A stretch of DNA of 64,000 bases from Stromatinia cepivora (lineage: Eukaryota > Ascomycota > Leotiomycetes > Helotiales > Sclerotiniaceae), in NCBI GenBank assembly GCA_014898415.1, contig RCTD01000003.1, positions 2,914,001-2,978,000 on the forward strand, written 5' to 3'. Made by a program: the position numbers and the translations under genes. This document shows, piece after piece, positions 36,055-48,200 of this stretch. The notes beneath the pieces are model-generated. The model was not told the origin of the DNA and searched no databases. It saw nothing but the letters and a program-made list of their open reading frames with translations. Every line of letters starts with the position of its first letter. Positions within the stretch are counted from its first letter, which is position 1.

Positions 36055-36235
36055 TATCATTTGTTCACTACCCGTTCCTAATTAGTCTGTATAGATGTCT
36101 TAAGTATTTATTCTCTATACTCTTTTTAATACTTTTTTTCTTTTTATATAGAATATTATTATATTATCTAAGATCCTTTTATATATTATAATAATGTATT
36201 CTATTCTTCAAAAAACTTTATCATTTAGAAAACGA
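36055..36235 (+). repeat. LTR-like repeat, right copy
   Basis: Direct repeat of 27036-27225 (shared GTTCACTACCCGTTCC versus GTTCATTACCCGTTCC, then colinear). It is more mutated than the left copy at its start, as expected for an inner LTR end. The end point is uncertain because a different unit starts at about 36240. Confidence 0.5.
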
Positions 36236-36639
36236 TTTATGTTACGATCATCAATCTAGGTTTAGGATTAAATATACGCAATTCGTGAATGGAGTTCAGG
36301 TATAAAGATAACAATATACTATTTTGTTATTTTCGGGATTTGAAAAAACTTTTTTTGTATAATATATCAATAACAAAAATCGTTTATTAATTAAATTTAA
36401 AAAGAAAATAATTTCTTTTATAAAATAAATAATAAAAAGCTTTATAATCAAATTGAAATTAATTAATTCTTTGTTATTTATAATTCTTATAATTCTTTTT
36501 ATTTATTTTTTTAAAAACTATAATAACTCCTTCAATAATGAAATTATAATATTTACATCTTCATTTTATAAAGTTCAGCATTTTCACTTTTTTGAAAACT
36601 CTTCAATATCATTAAAAAACCCTTATATATATATTCGTT

Positions 36640-36860
36640 TTCGATTCATTTTCATTTCGATTTCAATACGATTTCGATATACTTTCGATTTGAATTCGGT
36701 AGATATACTTTCGATTTGGATTCGGTAGGTTTTCGATATACTTTTGTTGGGTATACTTTCAGTTCGAATTCGATATACTTTCGGTTTGGATTGGATATAC
36801 TTTCGATTCGGATTCGATATGCTTTTGATTCGGATTCGGTAGGTATGTTTTCGATGTAAT
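36640..36860. repeat. Degenerate tandem repeat, about 21-25 bp unit
   Basis: Repeated variants of TTCGATATACTTTCGATTCG alternating with GGATTCGGTAGG. At least eight imperfect units can be followed by eye. Confidence 0.65.
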
Positions 36861-37549
36861 GAGTAGGGGATATTGATGCCTTCCTTTTTGGATCGATGTT
36901 TTCATCGCTTTCGATAATTCTGTAGATTCGGTAAATAATAAAGGAGGGGGAGTTTCAATTTGTTTTTTCTTTTGAAATCTGAAATATAAAATCTATTATC
37001 CATCAATATATCGATTCAAATTTGTATCAAAATGATGTTTCCAATATAAATACTATTTCATTTTCAATTAATGTATTAGTTTTCCAATATGAATTCGATT
37101 ATTTGTAATTAGTTTTTATTAATAATCCTTCAGAATTATATAAGGGCTAACTTTACTCTTTCTTTTGGAAGAGATCTAGTATTTTGTCAAAGGGAAAAGA
37201 TTTCAAATATTCTATTAGAGTTTTGTTTTGAAAACAGAAATGCGGTTATTATCATATATAAATTCGCTTATTATATTCTTTAAGGATAATATTAAAGACT
37301 TTATTATAATCTCAACTTCAATATGTTCAATTTCAATATCTTCAACTTCCCAACAACTTTTATATTCAAATTTTTCAGGTTTCCGATGAGATCCTGAAGG
37401 TTTTCTATATGCTTTTCGTTTTTTCGTCCTTTTGTTTGAATGATTTATATGAGTTAAGGATTCGCTTTCGAATTTTGTAAAATAGAGTAGGGTTCGGTTT
37501 GTATATTATATTCATATTTTTCGAATAAATCTTTTCAATTCCTTTTCTT

Positions 37550-37710
37550 GTTTTCTTGATTTTCTTGATTCGAAGGTTTTTCGTAGTATTTTTGGTAGGT
37601 TTTCGATAATATTCCGAAGGGTTTTCGAAGGTTTGTTTCGAGGCCAAATTCGTATATATTTTGAAGGTAAATTTCGAAGGGTTTTCGATAAAGTTCGAAG
37701 GTTTTTATGA
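37550..37710. repeat. Degenerate tandem repeat around CGAAGGGTTTTCGA
   Basis: Several spaced copies of TTTTCGAAGG / CGAAGGTTTT separated by short AT-rich spacers. Read on the minus strand they give repeated K-T-L-R-N-L/I-P/E motifs. Confidence 0.5.
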
Positions 37711-37966
37711 AACAAAAAAAATGAGGTTATTCCTAAATTAACCGACAAATTGCTTTCAAGGGTGAATGAAAAGAATTGTGAGAATCATAGCAAAGAATCG
37801 GTTAATATTTGAATAATAATAGGTTTGGGTTTAGAATCAAGACTTTTCATTACTTTTCTAATCGTATTGAAGAACTCCCCTTTTATATAGATGAAAACTC
37901 TTCAAACTAATATACAATTCGGCTCGCTTTCGGCTAGCCTTCGTTTCGTAGTTGAGGTTCGTAACA

Positions 37967-38446
37967 ATTATTTTCTAATAAATCAAAAGAAAATAGATTA
38001 TATTATTCAATACTTCCAAAAACAATTTTTTATAATCTAATATTAATACAAAAACAGGATAATAAATTCTAATATATTGTGAAAAGAGTTTAGAGAATAT
38101 ATATATAATATGATATTAAATAAAAGCAATTATCAATATTTAATTATACAATAAATAATCTATATTACATAATAATCTATATAAAGTATAAACAACTTTG
38201 TAATATATTTCGATAATTTAGAAAAGGAAATCGAATCGAAAATAGAAAGTATTCAAAAAGAACGTTTTCTAATAGATCTATTTTTTTATATCGCAAAAAG
38301 AATTTCGGAATTATTCTAACAATCAAAAAACAGAAATGAATTAATCAAATAAGTATACTATCTAAAGAACATAGATAAAATATATCGTAAAATAAATTTT
38401 TTTGATATACTTTGTAATCGAAAACAAAATAATCTTTTTATATAAT
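37967..38446 (+). mobile_element. gypsy-1, copy b, gag-region fragment
   Basis: Positions 38240-38446 match 560-753 of gypsy-1 copy a, with the same landmarks (TTAATCAAATAA, AATCGAAAA). Copia-3 interrupts it exactly at 38447, corresponding to position 753 of copy a. The left part, to 37967, is presumed upstream gypsy-1 sequence that copy a lacks. Confidence 0.6.
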
Positions 38447-38472
38447 TGTCGGAATATGAATCACGTGAATAG

Positions 38473-38508
38473 TAAGGATGGTAAGGATGGTAAGGATGAT
38501 AAGGATCA
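38473..38508 (+). repeat. 9-bp tandem repeat in the copia-3 LTR
   Basis: Four consecutive units: TAAGGATGG, TAAGGATGG, TAAGGATGA, TAAGGATCA. They are located just after the LTR start and the E-box TCACGTGA (38461-38468). Confidence 0.85.
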
Positions 38509-41500
38509 CGTACCCATTAGTGTTTGCATTAGTGCTTCGATATATATTATTATATAGCTCTTTATTTTTTATAAATTCTAGCTTTTTAAGCAAATAAAAA
38601 TGTATTAATTATAAGAGTATTATATATTTATTGATAAATTTCATTTCTCTATATATAATTATTCTGATATTGATTAGTTTTATTATAATGATATTATAGA
38701 TTAAATATTGGGAATTGATATAAAGAGTTATGAATTCTAAGTTTATTTTATTTTATTTTTGTAGTTGAATAAAGGTATTTCATTATAAAACGAAGTATTT
38801 TTATGTTAAAGGATAAGTTTTTAATTATTGAGTAATTTAAAAGAATTGAAGGATTAAGAATAATAGTTATTTAATAGTGAATTTGGAGTTCACTTTTTGA
38901 TTTAATTATTTTGTATTTATTATACATCTATTAGATAATATAGGATATATATTTAAAGAAAATCTGAAAGCAATTTCAAGTTTTTCATTATATTTGCTTT
39001 TGTATGAAAAATTATCTTATTTATTTATTTTATATGAATTACTAATTATATACAAAATTGATCAATTCGATTTAATTAATTTCATTATTTTGATTGTTCT
39101 GTTCATTTCGATCAAACCCATTCTGATCAAATCCGATCATTTTGATCAAATTTAATCAATTTTGATCAACTTGATTGATTCGATCAATTAATCCCAATCT
39201 CGAAATACTTTAGGATTTAAAAATACTATATATAATATAAATGTAGCTTCATTATAATACATATTTTGTATACTATGAATCTATATTCAGATTCTTTTTT
39301 AAGATTATCTTAAATTTTCTATAACGATTAATTTCGATACAATCCGAAAATATACAACAATTATAATTATAATAATTATAAAAAATATATTTGAATATTC
39401 CTTTAAAACCCTTTATTTTGAAAGAATCTGAATCCTATTATTATCAATATCAAATACAATAAAGATATCAATTATTTCATATATCAAGAACAAAGAATAT
39501 AATAAATAAATAAACAAATGGAAATATAATCAAATTATATTTTTAAAAAAAACCTTCAAGAAATCATTGATTTTTATAAATTCAAATTGAAGTTTTATAT
39601 AATATATAATTATATCGATAATGATTTGTAAAACAATTACTATAATAATTTTGCAAACTTCAGAATTGAATATTTCGAATTTATTAATTCAAAGATTATA
39701 TTCAGATTATATATTGAATTAAAAATAGATAGTTTGTTTATCAAAAAGATAATATAATATATAAAATTAATAATCAATAAAGCTTTAATCGAAATGCTTT
39801 ATATTCTATATATATTATAATCAAATAATCAAATTCGAAAAATAATAATAAATCGATACTTTCAATTCTGATCAAAAATTATTCTAAATCAAATCGAAAA
39901 ATTCGATAATAATATATATCTGAATATCATCTTCGAAGATCTAATATTTTTATTTAATTTTCAAAAAAGAGAACAATTTGTATAAATGAATATAAGATAA
40001 TTATCTTTAATATAATACAAAGGAATTTAATTATTATAATTGAATAAGAAATCGGGATCTTATATATTCAAGGAATTCTTATATAATGAATATCAAGATT
40101 CAAAATGGAAACAATATTCAATATTATTATAATTATTATATAATAATAATATATTATTTGAAAATGAAAAATCATTGAATGAAAAGAAATCTATTGATAA
40201 TAAAGAATTATTAAACAGATTATTTGATGATAGAAAATCTTTAGATAACAATAAATACTTTGAATATGATTGCAAAATAAATGATATAGATCAGGATGAT
40301 ATTTATATATACTTCTATAAAAGTAATAAAAAAGGAAGAGATTCATTTATTAATAAAGGGAAAAACGATTTAGGAAATTATAAAGATAAATTATTCGATT
40401 ATATATAAAGTAATAATATCGATTGTGATTTTGGAAATCTTGAGAAATTCTATGATAATATTAATAAATATATTGATCAAAACAATAATTTCGATTATAA
40501 ATATACTATTTTTTTTAATTATTACAAAAGAATCAATATTTATTCAAACTTTTATATAAAAGTATTTTCAATAATATTAAAAAAAGAAAGCTTTTGTATT
40601 TTACTATTCGAACTTCAATTATATTCCAAATATAATAAAAAGCATTTACGAAATGATGAAAATATCCTTCGAAGAAGAAAAGCATTAATATAGATTTATA
40701 GAAAAATAGGATCATATAATACTCAAAATAATTATTATATAGAATCCTGGAAAATCAATAATAGAATATTTAAATATTATAATTATCAAACTTTGTTATT
40801 TCCAAAAGATTTATCAAAGAAATTTCAAATAATTATATATATTCAAAGAAAGATATTTAATATATATAATTATATATCAATATATAATCAAATATATTAT
40901 CAATCTTCAAAATCTGTAATCGGATTTATCGAAGATTTATAAGATTCTATTTTTATATATATAAAATTATATTCAAATGAAAACGAAATATTTTATATAG
41001 ATTGAATATACAATCAGAAAAACCTTAGGAATAATTGTAAATATAAATTTAATTAATAATTTTTTATTCGATTAAAAAAAATTAAAAGATATTTTGTTTA
41101 TAAGAAAAAAGATTATTGATCAAATGAATATATAGAAATTGAACGAATTGAATCGAAATATAAATATAAAGAATTATTCAAAAATAACAATAAAGAATTC
41201 GGATTATATCTCGAATAATATATTATCGAATACAAAGAAACTTTATTGGATATCAATATTAATAAAAATTTTATAATATATATTTAAAACAATCTAAAAG
41301 AGAATATAAAAAATAATGATTCAGAATATATTTGGATTTTATTTTGTGGATTAATTAATGAAAAGGAAATTGTAATGAATTTATTCGACAAAATAATAAT
41401 ATATATTCTGATTGGATTTATCAATAAACCAATTAATAAAATTAAAGGATATAAAGTTTTCTTTTTAAAATATAATAACAAAAAGTTTCAAAATATTATT

Positions 41501-41559
41501 ATCGATATAGAAATATTTTAATAATTTATAATAGGATTTAAATAGTATTAAATATATCA

Positions 41560-41979
41560 AAAGGATATCAAAATTTTTAAATTGAATATGAATAAAATAG
41601 GAATCGTAAAAATGATATTCGGAATTGGAAAGGCTGAATTAATCGAATCGATTTAATTTAATCTATTTTTAGAATCTATCGAACTCTATATTATAAAATC
41701 AGAAATATTATTTTTATTATTATTATAAGATATAGATTGATTTAGGGTATATTACAATAATATTATCGATATATTTGTGTTATTAATTGTAAAGTATCTT
41801 TATATTCACAAATTCAAATATACAATATTATTCTGGAATATAAAGATCCAACAATTCATATAAATATTCATCAATATAAATAATTGTTATTTGATCGAAT
41901 CAGAAATACAAAGATTATATTATTGTTTTGATTATTCATTTATAAATAGATTCTATTGAATCCTTTGATATATAGATTA
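41560..41979 (+). pseudogene. copia-3 protease / GAG pre-integrase remnant
   Basis: One frame reads IVKMIFGIGKAELIESI, then FLLLL, an FWNIKI segment, then NCYLIESEIQRLYYCF and INRFY. The latter matches the copia GAG pre-integrase pattern 'LTxxELRxLHRRFGHPxxxRL' with RIP-type losses. The frame stops at the copia-1 insertion. Confidence 0.6.
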
Positions 41980-42145
41980 TGTTGGAAATGAGGCCATCAT
42001 AGGATTAGAATTGAGGTCACGTGATCACAATGATGCACAGACCATATTTGGGGATAATTTCAATTCTATTCCTATTAGAATTATAAATCCTTAGTTCAAT
42101 CTATATAATCAACAATACTATTACTTCCTATACCAAAAGTTAATA
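41980..42145 (+). repeat. copia-1 copy b 5' LTR (166 bp)
   Basis: The outer start TGTTGGAAATGAGGCCATCA is intact and includes the E-box TCACGTGA (42017-42024). The inner end is mutated (CCAAAAGTTAATA, against CCAAAAGTTAACA in the 3' LTR). Confidence 0.92.
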
Positions 42146-42719
42146 AATTATAAGATTCGGTTGTACAGTAATGATTAAAAAGCAAAGCAAATCGAGAAAG
42201 GATTAATATAGCTAATAAAAATGAAATAGAATGAAAATCAAAGTTTTTATATAATATTATCGAAATAGAATTGAAATACAACAATACGGCTTATAATTTA
42301 TAATATTACAGATCAGAGTAAAGAACAATCTGTATAATATTGATACAGAATTATAACAAAAGTGAAAAGCAAATTCGTATAATTACAAGAAAATTTATTA
42401 TAATACAATTTTACAAATTTTTTTTATTGTTTTATTTTTATATTTCTTTATTATCCCGAACCTATTTACTACATATTTTTTAAAACTATTTTAAAAATCT
42501 CAAGATTATTTTCGATATTTATTAAACAGTAAAAAACCTTTACAATATCGGAGTCAAACAAGTCTTCGAAATTCGATCAAAACAATTATAAACAATGATT
42601 TAAACAAACAAAGACATAATTGAAAGGGAAAGAATGATTTTATACAGTTGATTAAACATTAAACGAATATATACAAATTGTAGGATCCAATATAGTATCT
42701 GCTTATAAGATTAATGATT

Positions 42720-43110
42720 GTATATATTATAATATCAAGTTGAAATCGGAATACTAAAAGAACAAAGCGAATATATTATTATATATTTATATAATATTCA
42801 ATAATAATAATGAAACTTTTATCAACGAATATTCAACAATATATACACTTTGAAGATACTTTAAATCGAAATATACTAGAATTAATACAATCACAATCAA
42901 TATATATATAACAATAATCCAGAACTTCAAATTTCAATCTGATATTCATTTCAATATAATCATTATCGAAATCTAAAATAAATTGAAAGAGTATAAAAGG
43001 AAATTAAGAATTACAAACGAAAATTATCGGTTAGTATATCAAAATATCGCTTTGTTTTTGGTTTTAATATATAATCTTCTAATCAATTATCAAAAAGTAA
43101 TAAATATATT
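42720..43110 (+). pseudogene. copia-1 copy b gag remnant
   Basis: The frame aligns with the longer open stretch 58117-58470 of copy c (shared KLKEYKRKL and YRLVYQ). This is the gag region expected after the leader. A copia gag (UBN2-type) assignment is by position and helical character. Confidence 0.5.
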
Positions 43111-44149
43111 GAATATCCAAATCAATCTTAGTATTGACGATAAAATCAAGTATTTATAAATTAAAGAATTTCATTTTAAGGATAAATCAGAATGAATATA
43201 AATTGTAAAAGAATTTAGATATGTTTTTCGATATCAAAAATCAGATTTCGAAATTTCAAATAATATTTGCGATCTGTATCAAAAGGAAGATTATTATATA
43301 TAAGATTATCTATATTTAATATAAACTAAGAAACTCTTTTATAATTATCTTTATTATCAAAAAAAAAGGGGATCCCTGAATCCGAAGAAGATTTATTTCA
43401 ACAAAAAAGATCAAATACATTTTATTAACAATATCTCTGAATCAAATTCCGATATTAAGAATATAATAAAGGAAGATTGTAATTTGATAAAGAAAACCAT
43501 TAATAAAACTTCCTTTAACAAATAGTATACTAATACAGATATTTTTTTATATATATCTAATCAATCTTCATTATTCAGATTAATAAATCCTATTATTAAA
43601 CAAAGAATAAAGATTGATAAAAGAATAATATATTATTGTCATTAAAATTTAGTAAATATAATATACAAAAACAATTTTAAGATATTATTTTCAAATATAT
43701 TATATATATTAGAGTTAGAAGTAAATTTGTTATTAAGAAAAAGAATCTATAAAATAAAATTATAAAGGAAATTCAACTTTTATTATATATATTTCAAAAA
43801 AAATAATAAGAAAATTATCTATATTAAAATACAAAACAGAATATATATAATTTTATATATAATCAAAGAATACAAAAATACAATTTTTTATTCGAATATA
43901 TATTAAAATAATCAAAAAAAAGGTTTTTCTTTAAAGGTAATCAATAGTATCAAAAATATCGATAACAAATTAACATTCAAGAAGAAAAAGAAATACTTAT
44001 TATAATATCGAAGATTCAATCATCTAGATTTAGATAAGATTAAGAATCTATATAAAGTATCCAATATAATCAAACCAATAAAAATCCCAATTGAATTAGA
44101 TATCTACAAAGTATATATATTTATCAAAATAATTAATCGTATTCCAAAA

Positions 44150-44400
44150 TAATTGAATCTATATAAATCAAAGAGACTCGAATTTATATATTTCGATATT
44201 ATAAAATCATTCCCAAAATCGATTTGAAGGAATTGTTATTTCATATTGATCATTAATAATTATACAAAAATAAATTGGATTATATTATTTAAACAAAAAG
44301 ATGATACAATTCAAATGTTGAAAACTTAGAAAAAGAAAATGGAATTGATTATTAAAGAAAAGATTATTACAATTAGAATTAAAAAATGTATCGGAATTTC
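44150..44400 (+). pseudogene. copia-1 copy b integrase core remnant
   Basis: The frame reads SKRLEFIYFDIIKSFPKSI, then RNCYFILIINNYTKINWIILFKQKDD, matching the copia integrase core 'LIHSDVCGP...GGxRYFLTFIDDYSRxTWVYFLKxK'. The same region is open in copy c at 59530-59748. Catalytic Asp residues are partly changed to Asn. Confidence 0.75.
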
Positions 44401-45739
44401 TATAAGTTATTTATAAATAATTATTAAATATATGATCTGAAATTATAATAATTGTTTCCTTATATTAAAACAGATCTGTAGAACGGAATATAAAAATTAC
44501 AAAAGCAAATATAAAAGTAATACTAAAAAAAGCTGGATTATTATTAAAATTTTGAAACGAAATTGTAGAATATAATACTTATATCAGGAATTATATTAAT
44601 ATTGATCTTAATATAAACAAAATAGATTGATTTTTTATAAAAGTTTTTATAAATATAATATTAGATATAGAGATATATAAAATCTAAAGGAACAAATATT
44701 ATATTTATATTAATCCCAAGATTATTTTGAAAAGGTAAAGATACAACAAATTGCAGGATATTTCGAGAATTGATATATTCTTAGAATATTCAAAAATTAT
44801 AAACAAATATATCAAAATATATTCTCCAAAATTAGATTATATATTTCGATCAAATAAAGTAATTATAGATAAATTTTATCGAAAAAGAGATTTGGATTTT
44901 AAATTAAGAAATTGTAAATCAAATCCATAAAGAATTAAGAATATAAAGCTAAATCGAAAATCTTCTAGTAGATTAATAATAAACAAAGTATTTTTTTTAT
45001 TCTTAATATTTTCTTTATTTTTAATATTAAATATAATATTTGTATTATTTTTATTCCAAATATTCTCTTCGATAGATATTATATTGAGTTTAATAATTAT
45101 ATTAAATATTCTAATTGTTGAATTGAAATTAGATAAGTTAAATATATTAATATTAATATATAATAAAGATAAAGATAGTAATATTTAGAAAACAAATCAA
45201 GAATCTTTTTTTAAGGATATTTTAGATATCGAATTCATTATTTCAAAGGTTCTAATTCAAAAATCAACTTTTGTAAACCCTGAATTTGTATTGGAAATAA
45301 AATTTAAGATTGTTTTAAATTTTATTGATAAATCTATTTCAATAAAATCAGAAAGCAAAATAAATCTATAATCATTTGAAATCGAATAAAAAAATATAAT
45401 GAATCTTGAAAATGAATCCTTAAAGTATTTAATATGAAAACGGAAAAAAGATATAGAATAAGATTCTGAAGAAGAATAAAAAAACAAGATTATAAAGATA
45501 TTGATTACAATATTTATATAAATCAAAACTTAAGAAAGTATAAAATATATTATAATTATAATCCTAATTATTTACAAAATAGATTTTTATATCAAAAACA
45601 AGATTGTTTTAGATTTCATAATTTTATTAATAGATATAGATAATATAGAAAATATAATATATCTAATCAAAAAAATTCTAGGAATCAAAATACCAAAAAT
45701 TTATAAAGAAATAATATCGGATTGAGAATATTCTGAAAA

Positions 45740-47280
45740 ATAAAAGGAAATTATCTAAAAGGCAATCATATCTTTAATTCAAAATAATATTTGAAAAGAA
45801 TATATACTTTCTAAAAGAAATAATCTAATTTCAATGAAATAGATATTTATAATTAAGATAAAAGATAATAAAATAGAACAATTCAAAACAAAATTAATAA
45901 TTCAAAGATTTAATTAGATATTAGAAAAAGATTACAATGAAATATTTGCATCAATAATAAAGCTAAATATATTTAAATTATTCCTAATTATTATTGCAAA
46001 GGAAAATTTGGAATATTTATATTTCAATATCAAAAACATCTTTATTGAATTATATTTAAAAAAAGAGATCTATTTCAAACTATTCCAAAATATCAAAATC
46101 GAAAAAGGATATATACTATGAACCTTACAAAGTTTATATAGTTTGAAGCAAATTGAAAAGAATTGAAGTTTATTATTGAAGAAAAAGCTTTTAGATATAG
46201 ACTTTATACAAAATTTGATAAATCCATATCTATATATATTCAAAGATCATAATATAATATTACTGATATATATCAATAATATCATTATTACATTGTATAT
46301 ATCATTGTAAATCATTTGGTTCGATAAAAAACTATCAATTCATTTTAATATTAAGAATCTAAAGGAGATTAATAAGATTCTAAATATTAAGATTATTTGC
46401 AATAAAAAAATATATATATTAATTATAAATCAAGAAGAATATCTTGATACTATATTAACCAAATATAATATTATATATAAACAATATCAAATCAAGAAAC
46501 TATCAATAGTAAATTATACCCATTTCTAATCAACAATCAATAATAATGAACTAATAAATATAAACGAATATCAACAACGAATAGAAAATATAATCTATTC
46601 AATAATATACATTCAACCAAATATAATATTCTTAATTAAAAGATTTTTACAATTTATAACAAAACCAACAAAATATTATACTATAATTTTAAAGAATCTA
46701 ATACGATATCTACAATCAACAATCAAACAAAAGTTATGATTCAGGTCAAAAGAAATACAATCTAATATTTGCAAAAAATATAATATACTTGATAATACAA
46801 TAAAAGTATATATAAATATAGATTAAATTAATAATAAATATAACCGAAAAAGTATTCCAAAGAAAATTGTGATATTTTATAAAGACCTTATATTGTGGAT
46901 TAACAAGAAACAAGTATTTATAATTACCTTTAATATAAAATCAGAATATATTACAATAACAATATTCATTAAATAAAAAAGATGAATTGTATAAATACTT
47001 AAAGATTTATTCAGATCAAATTATATTAAAAAGAACGAAGATATAGTTCAGATACTTGATAATAATTAGGGCGTTTTAATTTTAACCAAGAACCTATATT
47101 TATATGAACGATTCAAATATATAAATATCAATTATTACTTTATTAGGAATTTAATCAAAAAAAAAAAAATCGTTATTAATTATATCAATATATATAATAT
47201 AATTGTTGATGGAATGATAAAACTTTATACAAGGATTGTTTTCGAAAGATTCAAGAAAATGTTAGGATTAGTAGCCTGAA
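45740..47280 (+). pseudogene. copia-1 copy b reverse transcriptase and RNase H remnant
   Basis: The reverse transcriptase frame shows LYFNIKNIFIELYLKKEIY (family 'LDVKTAFLNGELEEEVY'), LQSLYSLKQ ('LKSLYGLKQ') and the catalytic box IILLIYINNIIIT in place of Y-V-D-D, both Asp now Asn. RNase H runs from about 46620, with FLQFITKPTKYY, then RKSIPKKIVIFY and the terminal KYININYYFIRNL region. Numerous stops are present. Confidence 0.8.
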
Positions 47281-47311
47281 AAAATCGAATAGGATATCCT
47301 CAATGAAGGAG

Positions 47312-47477
47312 TATTGGAAATGAAACCATTATAGGATTAGAATTGAGGTTATATAATTATAATAGTATATAAATCATATTTGGGGATAACCTCAATTCTA
47401 TTTCTATTAGAATTATAGATCCTTAGTTCAACCTATATAATCAACAATACTATTACTTCCTGCACCAAAAGTTAACA
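47312..47477 (+). repeat. copia-1 copy b 3' LTR (166 bp)
   Basis: The inner start is mutated (TATTGGAAATGAAACCATTA, against TGTTGGAAATGAGGCCATCA). The outer end TTAACA is intact and is followed by the GATTA duplication. Confidence 0.92.
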
Positions 47478-47482
47478 GATTA

Positions 47483-48200
47483 TACAAATATTGTTCAAGG
47501 AGATTTCGAGAAATTTACGAAATTCTATGAATATTATCAAAAATATAGAAAATCCTTAAACAGATTTAAATTCAATTTTTGCGATAATATTGAATTCAAT
47601 TATTTGATTATAATTGATATTATATATATTAATAATAAATCAATATTATATATTATCAATGAAGGAATTAGATTTCAAATAATATAATGGTTTGATAGTA
47701 TCAATGTGAAGTATATATAGGATAAATTGAGAATATATTGGATGGATAAATATTTAGGTTTATTAGATTATATTATTTATGATATTGAGAAAAACTTTGT
47801 AAATAAAGAATTTAAATAATATATCGAAATAATGATAATCATTACGAAAAGCATATTTGTTGAAATATATTAATTGATTAGAATAATCGAATATTATTAT
47901 CAAATTATTTGATATATATATAATATTATTGAGGAAGAATTCAAAGGTATTGGAATAATGAAAGAATCGGGATTGCAAATGGTAATGAAAGTAATCAATG
48001 ATATTATTGATTTTAATAGAATTGTATTTATCTTTTTAATATTCGGAATATATTTATAAATATATAAATTCGATTTATTAGTATTTAGTATTCAATAACG
48101 ATTTAATATAATTAAGAGAATAAATAACAAGATTAAAAAGTTCTGAATTAAGAGACAAATAATAAATATATTGAATCAATAAAACGATTTAAATATAATT
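47483..48200 (+). pseudogene. copia-3 integrase remnant
   Basis: The frame after the GATTA duplication reads FNYLIIIDIIYIN, then LYIINEGIRFQIIQWFDSI, a WMDKYLGLLDYIIYDIEKNF segment and KESGLQMVMKVINDI. These are landmarks of a common fungal copia integrase family (Asp of the DDE triad in 'D-x-M-Y-I', then 'DxGTNF'). The frame ends at the copia-2 insertion. Confidence 0.7.

Larger units (their letters stand above)
27036..36235 (+). mobile_element. Short LTR-flanked element, split by gypsy-2 copy B
   Basis: Two direct repeats (27036 to about 27225 and 36055 to about 36235) flank DNA that, after removing the 7049 bases of gypsy-2 copy B with its duplication, is only about 2 kb. That internal DNA (about 27226-27784 and 34834-36054) has no readable domain. 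This fits a non-autonomous LTR element. I could not find its primer site, polypurine tract or target duplication, so boundaries are approximate. Confidence 0.45.
36240..37966. mobile_element. Unknown repeat-rich unit with inverted termini
   Basis: Begins TGTTACGA (36240-36247) and ends TCGTAACA (37959-37966), a perfect 8-bp inverted pair. The interior is less AT-rich than its surroundings and full of tandem degenerate repeats. Near the right end the minus strand has a strong TATA-like CTATATAAAAGGGG (complement at about 37877-37890), as in LTR promoters. Target-site evidence is weak (ATTTA on the left, ATTAT on the right). It could be a large solo LTR or a non-autonomous element. No protein is recognised; open frames at 36453-36728 and 37748-37405 translate the repeats. 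Confidence 0.4.
41980..47477 (+). mobile_element. Complete Ty1/copia retrotransposon 'copia-1', copy b
   Basis: A full-length element of 5498 bp with two 166-bp LTRs (41980-42145 and 47312-47477) and a perfect 5-bp duplication GATTA (41975-41979 and 47478-47482). The order of remnants is gag (about 42720-43110), protease region, integrase (about 44150-44350), linker, reverse transcriptase and RNase H. This order, with integrase before reverse transcriptase, defines Ty1/copia. Coding is degraded by RIP throughout. It sits in copia-3. Confidence 0.93.

Noticed and set aside
36453..36728. 91-codon frame with a hydrophobic start as a membrane-protein gene
   Set aside because: The second half only translates the tandem TTCGAT repeats, and the first half is low-complexity Ile/Leu/Phe from AT-rich DNA.
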